A DNA stretch of 20,289 nt from Chloroflexota bacterium (GCA_005881495.1 VBHI01000314.1:1-20289), one strand, 5' to 3'. Numbered from the stretch's first letter, positions 6,928 to 15,296 are shown. Translations and numbers: made by a program. Notes: a model not told the origin generated them from the sequence alone.

Positions 6928-7047
6928 AGAAGATGCGGCCCATAACAAGATTTGTAGTACCCTAATTTTGACTGAACTTGTTAAGTTTGGGCGGTGCGAT
7001 ACGTTGCACCTCTCATTTGTAATACCATTTGAGAAAGTGAACCTTAC

Positions 7048-10000
7048 ATGCCTGGGAACAGACAAGCCTTCAGTACGGCAATGAACGCAGCGGACCGTTA
7101 CCGTTGGGATAGCCAATGGGCAGAAGCTGCACAGGAGTACCAACGAGCACTAGCGGAGTTCCCAGATGACGCGATGGCGCGGGGTGGACTAGGTTTCTGC
7201 TTTATGCAGACCAAGCAGTGGCAAAAGGCTCTCGACGAGTATGAATATACGCTGAAGCGTGATCATAACAACATTATTGCTTTAAGCAAAACAGCCGAAT
7301 TGTACGGCATTCTTCATCGGCGCGATGACGCGTACCAGGCGTACCTGCACCTGGCGGATTTATACTCCCAGGCAGGGCAGGGGACCCGTGCCGAAGCTGC
7401 CTGGCAGAAGGCTGTTCAGTTGTCTCCTGGCGACCCCGAGCCTCATGAGCGTCTCGCAGCCTATTACTTTGGGAAAAAAGATATTGCCTTTATGATCCAG
7501 GAGCGTCTGGCTGCCGCTCAAGGGTATCTTCATCGGAATGACATGAAGGTCGCTCGCACACAGTGTGAAGAAGTACTGCGTGTGGACGCCACAAATATAC
7601 AAGCAAAACAGCTGCTCTCATTGATGAATGGGCACAGGCAGCAACAATCAGATCCTCTTCCAATAGGCGCGGAGGCAATGTTTTCATCAGTAGCGGGCGC
7701 AATGGCGAGTTCGCCATCGGGCCCGTTAGCATTCACAGGTAGCCCAATGGCCGAGATGGCTGTGTCGGGCAACATAAGCGGAGGGAATACAGGCATCATG
7801 GGTAACATGGGTAGCGCGGGCAATTTTGGCGGGGTGGGCAATAATGGACCATCTTTTGCCGGTAGAGGCATGGCTGGCAGCATGGAATCAGCTCCACGTA
7901 GACGAGTGACTGCTAGCCAGGTCACAGGAGTGTTGAAACAAGCTCAAACCTTTCAAACCCAGGGTCGTTTTAATGATGCTATCGACCTCTGTGAACAGAT
8001 CCTGGAGAGCGGTTTCGATCGGCCAGACGCACGGTACTTTTTAGGCTGGTTATATCAAGAGCAGCAGCGTTGGGACGAGGCTATCAATCAATTCCAGATG
8101 CTCCTCAACGACCCGGATTATGCGCTTTCTTGCTACTATGCGCTAGGACAGTGCTATCGCGCGCGCGGAGACCTGCACACCGCGACGATTCACTTTGATG
8201 AAGCCGTTGATCGCGTGAACCTGGATGCGCTGACGGTTGAAGAGTCTGATCAACTGGTACAACTCTGCCAGGAAGCAGCGGAGGCACATCGTGCCTTAGG
8301 CGAGCAGGAGCAAGCCTTGACTGTCTACAATGCCCTGCTTGGTTTCTTGCGCAGTCGTGGCTGGAGCGATAAGGTCGCCCAGGTCGAGTTTATGTTGCAG
8401 CAGCTCATGAACGCGCCAGCGGCTGTTCGGCCTGTGACGCCGCCACCAAAGATGCAGCAACAGCCGCTGCAAGATGCTGCCACTATCACCTTTAACGCGG
8501 CAAGTAAGCCCCCAAATGCGCCGCCTACTGCGCCAGCACAGCTGCCACCATCACCGCAGGCATCCATACCGGGAGCCACGAATTCCAGTACCAGTGGAGA
8601 ACTGCCGGATTGGTTGACGGGTATTTTGAGCGACGCAGACAAGACCCAGATTGTCAACAAAACGGCTGCAAACGCCGCCTCCCAGCCGTCCCAGGTTGCC
8701 GGGCAGCCCACGTCTGAGCAGCGTATCCCTTCTGGGCCGATAAGCGAAGCGGTCTCATCGGCGGAAACTACTGTTGTCAACACCATCCCGCCCGCTGCCG
8801 CGGCGTCATCTACGTGGCTCACAGAGGATGCAAAACCGGGCAATGCGACCCGTATCATTCCGCCCGAGACACAACCCTCTGCTCCCCCCACGTCGGTGTC
8901 TCAGCCTGCACGGCCTGAGCCAGAAATTGAGGCGTCACCGGTCGCACCAACTTCGCCAGTATTCGCACAGGAACTGGAACAGCTCAGCCCTGTTCTGCAA
9001 AGACCACCCACGAAAAGCAGCGGCAAAGGGGCCGAAGATTTGTTGAGCCAGATGGCTGGTTCCAGCAATAAAGACGAAGCCTTAAAGCAAGTCGCGGAGG
9101 CGGTTGTCGCCAGTACCGCTTCTCTGCCCGAAAACGTCCGTATGCAAGTCGTGCAATCCATGCAGGATATCCAGAAGTATATTAATCATGGACTGCTTAC
9201 GGCGGCTACCGAGGAATGCCTCCACGTAATAGATATTGCTCCGCAATATCTGGACGTTCACCAGGTGCTCTGCGAGATCTACGTTCGCCAGGGAAAGGTC
9301 GAGCAGGCCATTACCAAGTACGCCATCCTCGTCGATACCTATATTGTGAGTGGCCGTCACGACGATGCCGTTGCCACGTACCGGCGCATTTTGCAACTTG
9401 AACCAAACAATCTTACCTATCGTATGCGCCTGATCAATCTGCTCTCCTCCCAGGGAAACAAAGAAGACTTGCTGCGCGAGCGCACGCTGGCTGCCGAGTC
9501 GTACCTGCGTTTAGGCTATATGGATCGCGCTCTGACGGAACTTGAGCAAGCCTTGCAAGAGAGTCCCACCAGCGTGCCGACACGCTTGAACTATGCCCTG
9601 GCTTTGCAAAAATTGGGACGCAGCCAGCAGGCCGTTGCTGAGTACCAACGTGTCCTGCAGGTAGACCCGCGTAACGTTACTGCGCTGGTTCGCTGGCATG
9701 TCGCGATGATCACCACCATGGGTACGGCACGTGCCACTTCACTTGAGGTGATTTCCCGTATTCGCTGGCAATTGCGCGGTGAGGGACAACGAAAATACGA
9801 AGCGGTGGTCCGCGATTATAACCAGGCCGCGGAAGCCTATCCCAACAATACTGATGTGCACTTTGCCCTCGGGCAGATTCACCAGCAATCTGGTCAATTT
9901 GATCAAGCCATCGCTGCTTACCAACTGGCTATGCGCGACAGTGCGGTTGATGTGCTGGCACGGGTCAGTACAGCCCAGTGTCTCTTGAGCCAGGGAAAAC

Positions 10001-10929
10001 CCGAAGATGCTATACAGCAGCTGGAACAGGCACTGCAGATCGTTCGTCGTAATACAACAGGTTCGATAGACCCCGGCACCTGGGCGGCACGTCCACGCGA
10101 AGAAGGCGAAGAGCACCAGGCGCCTGAGGTGGAAATCTCTATGCTACTCGCCAAAGCCTATGGACGTACCGGCAAAGAGGAGCAGATGCAGGCCATCTTG
10201 CGCCAGGTGAAACAGTCCACTACCCATCAGGACGAAGTTTCTTCCGCGCTCGCCGAGATTTCCGCGCGCCAGGGAGATATCGAGAACGCCCTGCAAGAGT
10301 ATGCTGACCTGGTGCGTCATTACCGTAGTAAACGCCAGGCGGAGAATGCTCTCAGCGTCCTCAATGAAATGGTGCGCCTGGCGCCGCGAGACCCGCGCGC
10401 ACATAATGAACTGGCGGAAATCTACCTTAATCGTGGACTCCCGGAAGAGGCGATAGCGGAACTGCGTCTGCTTGCCAATATCTACCAGCGCCAGAATCGG
10501 CGAGTGCAGGAGGGCACGACCCTGCAGCGTATTGGCAACATCTATGCTGAAGCGGGAAATCCAGAAGAGGCGATGATCAATCTGCGCCGTGCCGTCGAAC
10601 TTATGCCCGATTCGATGAACCTGCTGCGCGAAGTTGTTGGCATCTGTATACAGCTAGGCCGCTCGAATGAGGCCGTCCAGTACCAGGTGGTGATTGCGCG
10701 CCACTACTTCGATACGCAGCAGGTCAAAGAAGCGGTGGCAGCACTCCAGCAGTTGATAACCATTGACCGCAATAACTACGAAGCCTATGATCTACTGGGT
10801 CAGACCTATCAATCTGTCGGCGAGTACGAACAGGCCAGCCGCGTCTATCGCAATCTGGCCAGAGTCTCCCCCGAAAACGCTATCGCCAGGGAGAGACTGG
10901 CAACTCTGCAAGAATTGCGGACAAGGTAA
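7048..10929 (+). CDS. Large tetratricopeptide-repeat scaffold protein
   Basis: A 1293-aa protein with no signal peptide or membrane segment. It has three TPR blocks: residues about 10-195, about 290-455 and about 672-1293, with recurrent TPR patterns such as WQKALDEYEYTLKRDHNN and YEQASRVYRNLARVSPEN. A Gly/Met/Asn-rich linker (about 225-280) joins blocks one and two. A 200-residue Pro/Ala/Ser/Thr-rich disordered stretch (about 455-655) joins blocks two and three and contains three similar threonine motifs: TQIV (Thr533), TTVV (575 region) and TRII (Thr601). TPR arrays bind peptides, so a cytoplasmic scaffold or adaptor role is likely, but no partner is suggested by the neighbours. The upstream ribosome binding site (GAGAAAGTGA, 7031-7040) is poor. 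ATG 7081 is an alternative start but has no better site. The gene ends 5 bases before a repeat element and faces a convergent femAB gene. Confidence 0.85.
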   Translation: MPGNRQAFSTAMNAADRYRWDSQWAEAAQEYQRALAEFPDDAMARGGLGFCFMQTKQWQKALDEYEYTLKRDHNNIIALSKTAELYGILHRRDDAYQAYLHLADLYSQAGQGTRAEAAWQKAVQLSPGDPEPHERLAAYYFGKKDIAFMIQERLAAAQGYLHRNDMKVARTQCEEVLRVDATNIQAKQLLSLMNGHRQQQSDPLPIGAEAMFSSVAGAMASSPSGPLAFTGSPMAEMAVSGNISGGNTGIMGNMGSAGNFGGVGNNGPSFAGRGMAGSMESAPRRRVTASQVTGVLKQAQTFQTQGRFNDAIDLCEQILESGFDRPDARYFLGWLYQEQQRWDEAINQFQMLLNDPDYALSCYYALGQCYRARGDLHTATIHFDEAVDRVNLDALTVEESDQLVQLCQEAAEAHRALGEQEQALTVYNALLGFLRSRGWSDKVAQVEFMLQQLMNAPAAVRPVTPPPKMQQQPLQDAATITFNAASKPPNAPPTAPAQLPPSPQASIPGATNSSTSGELPDWLTGILSDADKTQIVNKTAANAASQPSQVAGQPTSEQRIPSGPISEAVSSAETTVVNTIPPAAAASSTWLTEDAKPGNATRIIPPETQPSAPPTSVSQPARPEPEIEASPVAPTSPVFAQELEQLSPVLQRPPTKSSGKGAEDLLSQMAGSSNKDEALKQVAEAVVASTASLPENVRMQVVQSMQDIQKYINHGLLTAATEECLHVIDIAPQYLDVHQVLCEIYVRQGKVEQAITKYAILVDTYIVSGRHDDAVATYRRILQLEPNNLTYRMRLINLLSSQGNKEDLLRERTLAAESYLRLGYMDRALTELEQALQESPTSVPTRLNYALALQKLGRSQQAVAEYQRVLQVDPRNVTALVRWHVAMITTMGTARATSLEVISRIRWQLRGEGQRKYEAVVRDYNQAAEAYPNNTDVHFALGQIHQQSGQFDQAIAAYQLAMRDSAVDVLARVSTAQCLLSQGKPEDAIQQLEQALQIVRRNTTGSIDPGTWAARPREEGEEHQAPEVEISMLLAKAYGRTGKEEQMQAILRQVKQSTTHQDEVSSALAEISARQGDIENALQEYADLVRHYRSKRQAENALSVLNEMVRLAPRDPRAHNELAEIYLNRGLPEEAIAELRLLANIYQRQNRRVQEGTTLQRIGNIYAEAGNPEEAMINLRRAVELMPDSMNLLREVVGICIQLGRSNEAVQYQVVIARHYFDTQQVKEAVAALQQLITIDRNNYEAYDLLGQTYQSVGEYEQASRVYRNLARVSPENAIARERLATLQELRTR

Positions 10930-10933
10930 ATCA

Positions 10934-10979
10934 GTAGGGGCGACCCTTGGGTCGCCCTAATTGGTCCCTGTGCCCCTAC
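10934..10979. repeat. Short GTAGGGGC inverted-repeat element, likely bidirectional terminator
   Basis: GTAGGGGC (10934-10941) and GCCCCTAC (10972-10979) bound a 46-bp unit that contains a perfect 9-bp hairpin, GGGCGACCC-TT-GGGTCGCCC (10938-10957). It fills the gap between two convergent genes. Its right arm contains the stop codon (CTA at 10976-10978, TAG on the minus strand) of the femAB gene. It shares its ends and core hairpin with the element at 5961-6126. It may act as a transcription terminator for both genes. Confidence 0.75.
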
Positions 10980-12037
10980 ATGTTATTTGCCCCCTTTTTT
11001 CTGGCATCCCGCCACCGCTTCACATCCAACATCCGCTTGTATGCCCCATACACCAGCGGCTGGTAAACCAGGTCATGGGTCACCAATGAGCAGATCGGGT
11101 ATCCCCCAAAGCCGCGTTTGAAGAGGTAGACGCCCCACAATTCCTGCCCCTCTTCCAGCACGTCTGGGATGCCGCGGAAATTGTAGTACCAGCAATCGTG
11201 CGACTTTGCCCACTGTATCCCGTTCCACTGCAACAGGTGATTGGGCATCAGGTTGCGCTGCTCGTTGGACGAGGCTCCATACATATACCAGCTCCAGCGC
11301 CCAAAACGGAGTACGATGATGCCCGCGATTGCTTCTCCCTCGTACTCAGCCAGGAAGAGCGCCGCGCGATCCCCCTCGCTATACAGGCGCATGACATCCT
11401 CGTAATGTGACTTGTTATGGATAAAAAATTGGTCTCGCTCACTCGTAGTCTCGTAGAGGCGATAGAAGGTATCCACGTCAGCCTGCCCCCCCCTCTCCCA
11501 CTGGCCTCGTCGCACGGTAACACCTTTGCGGCCCGCAAGACGAATGTTATAGCGCCACTTCTCTTTCATATTCGCGAGCAGCGCCTTTTCGTCGGGCCGG
11601 ATATCCAGCACCCACTCGTGGCGTATATGGCTGGCGTAGGGAGTGGTCCGAAAGCCGCGTTTTTGTAGCGCGTTCAACCAACGCTTGTCGCCATCCGCTA
11701 CACTTGGTTCGACTTTGAGCATGAATGCGCCACGTTTGTGTGCCTCTGCCTTCACAAAGTTCAGCAGCACGGTCATCGCTGGAGTGTCAGGCTCGTCAAT
11801 GACGGGACCGCGTGGAGCATAGAAATAGGTTCTGCGCAGGATTGGGACGGTAGCGATGAGTACCAGCATAGCGGCGCAAAGCTTCCCCTGATCGTCCACA
11901 ACCCCAGCATACAGTGCTTCTGCACCCAGGTGGGGCGCTAATTGGCCCCACTCAAACGATTGTGTGATATTACAACATTCCGAGCCTGCCACAAAATCAT
12001 TCCATTGCTGGCAGTCGGTGATAATACGTGCTTCCAT
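10976..12037 (-). CDS. FemAB-family aminoacyltransferase (copy 1)
   Basis: FemAB/FemX proteins use aminoacyl-tRNA to add amino acids to the stem peptide of lipid II or peptidoglycan, on the inner face of the membrane. The 353-aa protein has two GNAT-like folds and the family hallmarks: QSFEWGQL near the N-terminus, APRGPVID, the helical-arm-adjacent ETTSERDQFFIHNKSHY, YNFRGIPD and the C-terminal VYLFKRGFGG. The ATG at 12037 has AGGGGA five bases upstream, and that site overlaps the TAG stop of copy 2, so the two are translationally coupled with an 8-base gap. It is the third gene of a GNAT-FemAB-FemAB operon. The amino acid attached and the acceptor cannot be deduced. The stop lies inside a repeat element. 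Confidence 0.88.
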   Translation of the reverse strand: MEARIITDCQQWNDFVAGSECCNITQSFEWGQLAPHLGAEALYAGVVDDQGKLCAAMLVLIATVPILRRTYFYAPRGPVIDEPDTPAMTVLLNFVKAEAHKRGAFMLKVEPSVADGDKRWLNALQKRGFRTTPYASHIRHEWVLDIRPDEKALLANMKEKWRYNIRLAGRKGVTVRRGQWERGGQADVDTFYRLYETTSERDQFFIHNKSHYEDVMRLYSEGDRAALFLAEYEGEAIAGIIVLRFGRWSWYMYGASSNEQRNLMPNHLLQWNGIQWAKSHDCWYYNFRGIPDVLEEGQELWGVYLFKRGFGGYPICSLVTHDLVYQPLVYGAYKRMLDVKRWRDARKKGANNM

Positions 12038-12045
12038 TTATTCCC

Positions 12046-13173
12046 CTACGAGCTATTCTTGCCCCTCGCTGCGCGTTCTAATTCGACTTTTTTGCGTTCG
12101 GCGTGGCGACGGGCACGGCGCATTTCAACAAAATTGCGCCATGCGTTGTAAACCAGCGGGCGATAGGCATAATCCTGTGTGGGAATGTTTAGACGGGAGA
12201 ACCCACCAAAGCCCTTCTTGTATTCATAGACACCCCACATCTCTTCTCCAGGCTCCAAAATTTCGGGAATAGTGCGAAAATCGAAGTAGCTACAACCGCG
12301 TGATTTAGCCCACTGGATACAGCGATACTGCAAGAGATAGGTTGGCTTCAGGTTGCGCTTGTTATTGGATGAAGCGCCAAACATATCCCAGCACCAATCG
12401 CCAAAACGGATCAACATTTTGGCGGCAATAGTTTCTCCCTCGTGCTCGGCCAGGTAGAGTATCGCGTCACCTTTACTGGCAAAGTGGCGCAGGATTTCCT
12501 GGTGATACTCTTTGTGGTGAATAAAGAAGGCGTCGCGCTCGCTCGTGGTCTTCAAAAGCTCGTAGTAGGCATCGAAGTCCGCCTCGTTTTTAGCCTCGCG
12601 GATGATCACCCCTTTGCGCTCGGCGCTGCGCACATTCTGCCGCCAGGTCATCTTAAAGTTGGCCAGCAGTTCTTCATCACTCGGTCGAATATCCAGCACC
12701 CAACTTCGCCTGCCGTGAACGGCAGTGGGGTTGATCTGAAAACCGAGTGCGTGGTACGCTGCAAGCCAGTCATCCATGGCCGGATCATCATCGGCTATAT
12801 TCGGCTCCAGGCGCAAGACGACGACGCGCTCTGCGCGGGCAATGGCGTTGGCCTTTTCAATCAAAGCGGGGAGTGCGGGCGAATCAGGGTATTCGACGGT
12901 AGGGCCACGGGAGCCATAGAGCCAGTGAAAGCGCAATCCGGGGAGTGTCACCGGCAGAGGTACCTGCGCCACAGAGAGCATCAACGCACCTACCATGCGC
13001 CCCATACGCCCCATACGCCCATCGTCCAGGGCGCCCAGGCGATAAATACGCCCGCCCAGGTAGCGATTCAATTCTCCCCATTCATAGGATTGCAGCAAAT
13101 GGCCACGTGGCTGGCTTGTCAAAAAGCCGTTCCACTGTCCGCTATCAGTAATTTCTTGAACGGTGATAGTCAT
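12046..13173 (-). CDS. FemAB-family aminoacyltransferase (copy 2)
   Basis: A 375-aa paralogue of the neighbouring gene with the same motifs: LQSYEWGEL, GSRGPTVEYPDSPALPA, KTTSERDAFFIHHKEYH, FGASSNNKRNLKP, FDFRTIPE and VYEYKKGFGG. It differs by an insert of about six residues, DDGRMGRMGRMVGA, encoded by a 9-bp tandem repeat, and by a charged Arg/Lys/Glu-rich C-terminal tail of about 20 residues that could bind membrane phospholipid or RNA. It starts 10 bases after the GNAT stop, with only a weak ribosome binding site (GAGTG), so coupling to the GNAT gene is likely. Two FemAB copies in an operon suggest sequential addition of two residues to one branch, as with FemA and FemB of Staphylococcus, but this is inference. 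Confidence 0.88.
   Translation of the reverse strand: MTITVQEITDSGQWNGFLTSQPRGHLLQSYEWGELNRYLGGRIYRLGALDDGRMGRMGRMVGALMLSVAQVPLPVTLPGLRFHWLYGSRGPTVEYPDSPALPALIEKANAIARAERVVVLRLEPNIADDDPAMDDWLAAYHALGFQINPTAVHGRRSWVLDIRPSDEELLANFKMTWRQNVRSAERKGVIIREAKNEADFDAYYELLKTTSERDAFFIHHKEYHQEILRHFASKGDAILYLAEHEGETIAAKMLIRFGDWCWDMFGASSNNKRNLKPTYLLQYRCIQWAKSRGCSYFDFRTIPEILEPGEEMWGVYEYKKGFGGFSRLNIPTQDYAYRPLVYNAWRNFVEMRRARRHAERKKVELERAARGKNSS
12993..13019 (-). repeat. 9-bp coding minisatellite in femAB copy 2
   Basis: Three tandem 9-bp units of CCAT(G/A)CGCC (12993-13001, 13002-13010, 13011-13019) encode Gly-Arg-Met triplets in the loop DDGRMGRMGRM. Copy 1 has no counterpart, so the array is a local expansion. 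The length is a multiple of three, so changes keep the frame. Confidence 0.8.
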
Positions 13174-13183
13174 GCAGCAACAC

Positions 13184-13759
13184 TCATTTGCTTATTTCAG
13201 TATTTTGTAGATATTCGCGTCTGAGCAGGCTGCTGACGCGCACGTCATTGTATTTGCCGAAGCGTAGGATAGCTTCTCGCAGCGTACCCTCGTACTTAAA
13301 GCCGACCTTCTCGTCGGCACGCCAGCCGCCGATATTCTCCTCCATGGCCTGGCTTTGTATACGATTAAGGTTCAATTCCATAAATCCGTAACGTATCATC
13401 AATTCGGTGGCCTCGGTGCCGTAGCCTTTGCCCCAGGCAGTGCGATCACCGATGATAATATAGAATTCTGCGTTCTGGTTAACGTAATTGATATCCTTTA
13501 GCCCAACCAGTCCGATCAAGCGATTGTCTTCATTAAGGGCAACCCCAAAAATAATATGTTTGCCATCTTTATAGAGCAGTTCCAGGCGTTCTTTGCCACG
13601 TGTATCGCTAGTAGGATAAATAGAAAAATAACGGCGAATCTCTTCGTCGTTCATCCAGGTTGAATACAGGTGATTATCTTGTGCAGGCTCCAATGGCCGC
13701 AGGTAGATGCGCTCTCCCACGATAAATGGATTCTGCATGTTTGAGGTGTCGTATGTCAT
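13184..13759 (-). CDS. RimJ/RimL-type GNAT N-acetyltransferase
   Basis: A 191-aa protein of the Acetyltransf_3 (RimJ/RimL) branch of the GNAT superfamily, which transfers acetyl from acetyl-CoA to a protein N-terminus or small-molecule amine. The start IVGERIYLRPLEPAQ and the AcCoA pyrophosphate-binding loop WGKGYGTEA (motif A, about residues 109-117) are clear, followed by NRIQSQAMEENIGG and EKVGFKYEGTLREAI. It is the first gene of an operon with two FemAB genes, which suggests a cell-envelope or peptidoglycan-precursor substrate, though RimJ/RimL-type enzymes are often promiscuous. ATG 13759 is preceded by AAGGGAG, which is part of a long hairpin. Confidence 0.88.
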   Translation of the reverse strand: MTYDTSNMQNPFIVGERIYLRPLEPAQDNHLYSTWMNDEEIRRYFSIYPTSDTRGKERLELLYKDGKHIIFGVALNEDNRLIGLVGLKDINYVNQNAEFYIIIGDRTAWGKGYGTEATELMIRYGFMELNLNRIQSQAMEENIGGWRADEKVGFKYEGTLREAILRFGKYNDVRVSSLLRREYLQNTEISK

Positions 13760-13815
13760 AAAAATACTCCCTTCTCACTGTTCGATGCCAAGTATAGCAT
13801 AGTGAGAGAAGGGAG
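13760..13815 (-). promoter_or_regulatory. Hairpin holding the GNAT ribosome binding site
   Basis: CTCCCTTCTCACT (13767-13779) pairs with AGTGAGAGAAGGGAG (13801-13815) apart from a 2-base bulge, and ATGC (13785-13788) with GCAT (13797-13800) extends the stem. Read on the minus strand, the 3' arm ends in AGAAGGGAG, the ribosome binding site of the GNAT gene, and TATTTTT follows before the ATG at 13759. The structure could be the intrinsic terminator of the upstream DUF4870 gene and could also hide the ribosome binding site in read-through transcripts. TATACT (13791-13796) in the loop is a possible -10, whose transcripts would lack the 5' arm. Confidence 0.65.
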
Positions 13816-13841
13816 GCAATTTTGTAGCGGCTACTGTGCTG

Positions 13842-14501
13842 CTAATTGGTACTCTTCTTCTTCTTTGAAGTAAATCTATCGACAAGGCTATCCGCGTAAC
13901 CGCTGACGATGGGTATTCTGAAATTTTTGCCGCGATACATCTGGAACATCAAGAAAAGCCAGGCGACAACAGCAACGACCGTAATGACTGTGCTGATAAA
14001 AGAGAGGGGAATACTTAGAAGAACGCCAAGCAGGGGAACAATGCCGATCAGATGCAAAACTCCCCATAACAGAGAAATGCCGCCAAAAAAGATGAACGAC
14101 TGTGCAGCGTGAAAACGGACGAAACGATTCTTTCTTTCAATCACGAAGAATACCAGGGCGCCGAGCCACCACAGCGCATAACCCAGGATGGCTTCAGTTC
14201 TAGCGCTCAAAGGTGTCGTAGTCGGCCCATAGGCGCTCATCGTCGGAACTGCGCTGCTTGGCGGCTGATAGGTGCTATCCTTGTACTCCTGTTGCTGGAA
14301 CTGCTGACCATAGGAGGACTGTTGATACTGCTGAGAGCCTCCCTGCTGTTGTTGGCTGCCCTGTTGAGTGCCACTCTGGCCACCTTGCTGTCCATACTGT
14401 GGACCACCGGGGGTATCGCCCGGCTGCTGCGGTGTGGTGTAACGACCGTAGCCACCATAACCGGTTCTATATTCGTTCTCTGCGTTTTTATCCTGTCCCA
14501 T
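13842..14501 (-). CDS. DUF4870-type membrane protein with Gln-rich N-terminus (copy 1)
   Basis: A 219-aa protein. Residues 1-100 are a low-complexity, disordered region rich in Gln, Gly, Tyr and Ser. Then come about three membrane segments (about 105-121, 134-156, 168-188), with the conserved junction ERKNRFVRFHAAQS at about 122-135 typical of the DUF4870 (TMEM-like) family. A Lys-rich tail follows. I chose ATG 14501, with AAGGA about nine bases upstream; the in-frame ATG at 14537 adds 12 residues and overlaps the likely -10. Two other members are in the window (17501-18148, 18257-18907), and this copy is the most diverged, with no MSWNPNQG start. The function of the family is unknown; membrane tethering of a condensate-like N-terminal region is possible. 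Confidence 0.8.
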   Translation of the reverse strand: MGQDKNAENEYRTGYGGYGRYTTPQQPGDTPGGPQYGQQGGQSGTQQGSQQQQGGSQQYQQSSYGQQFQQQEYKDSTYQPPSSAVPTMSAYGPTTTPLSARTEAILGYALWWLGALVFFVIERKNRFVRFHAAQSFIFFGGISLLWGVLHLIGIVPLLGVLLSIPLSFISTVITVVAVVAWLFLMFQMYRGKNFRIPIVSGYADSLVDRFTSKKKKSTN

Positions 14502-14535
14502 TGTAGTATATCCTTCTCTCTGGTTTATCACGTCC

Positions 14536-14572
14536 ATTATATACTACGTGCTGCACCCTCTAAAGTTAGAGG
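14536..14572 (-). promoter_or_regulatory. Promoter of DUF4870 copy 1 with overlapping palindrome
   Basis: On the minus strand, TATAAT (plus 14536-14541) lies 17 bases from TTTAGA (plus 14559-14564). The -35 lies inside a perfect inverted repeat CCTCTAA-AG-TTAGAGG (14557-14572), a likely operator or binding site. It is within the last 30 bases of comB, so this promoter overlaps that gene. Confidence 0.5.
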
Positions 14573-15296
14573 CTACACCTCTTCCAGAACCAAGAGGTTC
14601 TCTTACCACCTGATCTTGTTCAAAGCGATAGACCTCGTTCAGGTCATTGATATGTGTTAGGATGAACTCAAGATCTTTCCGTTGTCCGCTATCATTGAGA
14701 TATTTAGCACTCGCTCCATTGACGATCTCTTGGATGGGGACACCTTTCCAGCGCTCTACGATAGCAGCTGTTCTCGCATCTTGTGGCTGGTAGTTAGCTT
14801 CAAAAAGACTCTCCGCAATCCAGGCACAGCACATCTGATCCTCTTCACGAAACTCCCCTCTCGACCCGGCGCCAATCACAGCGACCCTCGAATGGTGAGC
14901 TGCTAAGTGAGCCGCCTGGGCTTTATAATTTCGAAGGCAGGCAACATACGCGTCTCCCGCTCCTTTAGTTTCACAGATGAGCCTGGTGCCTGAGGTAGAA
15001 AGAAGGAGAATCGGACGATGAATATCAGTGCGAGACTGCAGGTCGGTAGGACTATTATTCATATCAAAACCGGCAGGCATATCTCCGTTGATCTCTCCAG
15101 CCAGCAACGGGTTGATCAATTTCGCAGCTAACGGGGCTATGGCTTCGAGTGATGGAATGAGAAAACACCTTCGCCCGAGAGCAACGGCTGTTACAGCTGT
15201 TGTTGTCGCTCTAATGACATCGACCGCTACAATTGCATGGCTATATTTGTACGCTTGTATGTCCACCGGCCAGCAATCAATAATGACCGTCTTCAC
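14544..15296 (-). CDS. comB: 2-phosphosulfolactate phosphatase, ComB-like
   Basis: ComB hydrolyses (R)-2-phospho-3-sulfolactate to sulfolactate, the second step after ComA. The 250-aa protein carries the family signature AVDVIRATTTAVTA (24-37), the GEINGDMPAGFDMNNSP stretch (68-82), LLSTSGTRLI (98-107) and GSRGEFREEDQMCCAWIAE (144-162) with its Asp/Glu residues. The start is GTG at 15294-15296; I see no better start codon, and the nearest ribosome binding site (AGAGAGGTG) is further upstream than usual, so translation may be weak. It lies downstream of comA with a 108-base gap that has a 10-bp palindrome (AGTATATACT, 15354-15363) and a possible -10 (minus-strand TATTAT, 15317-15322). It is likely co-transcribed with comA but may have its own promoter. 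Confidence 0.9.
   Translation of the reverse strand: MKTVIIDCWPVDIQAYKYSHAIVAVDVIRATTTAVTAVALGRRCFLIPSLEAIAPLAAKLINPLLAGEINGDMPAGFDMNNSPTDLQSRTDIHRPILLLSTSGTRLICETKGAGDAYVACLRNYKAQAAHLAAHHSRVAVIGAGSRGEFREEDQMCCAWIAESLFEANYQPQDARTAAIVERWKGVPIQEIVNGASAKYLNDSGQRKDLEFILTHINDLNEVYRFEQDQVVREPLGSGRGVASNFRGCST

Noticed and set aside
8325..8891. A 188-codon minus-strand frame inside the TPR gene
   Set aside because: It mirrors the GC-rich Pro/Ala linker of the TPR protein; its Gly/Ala/Val composition is a shadow of that sequence.
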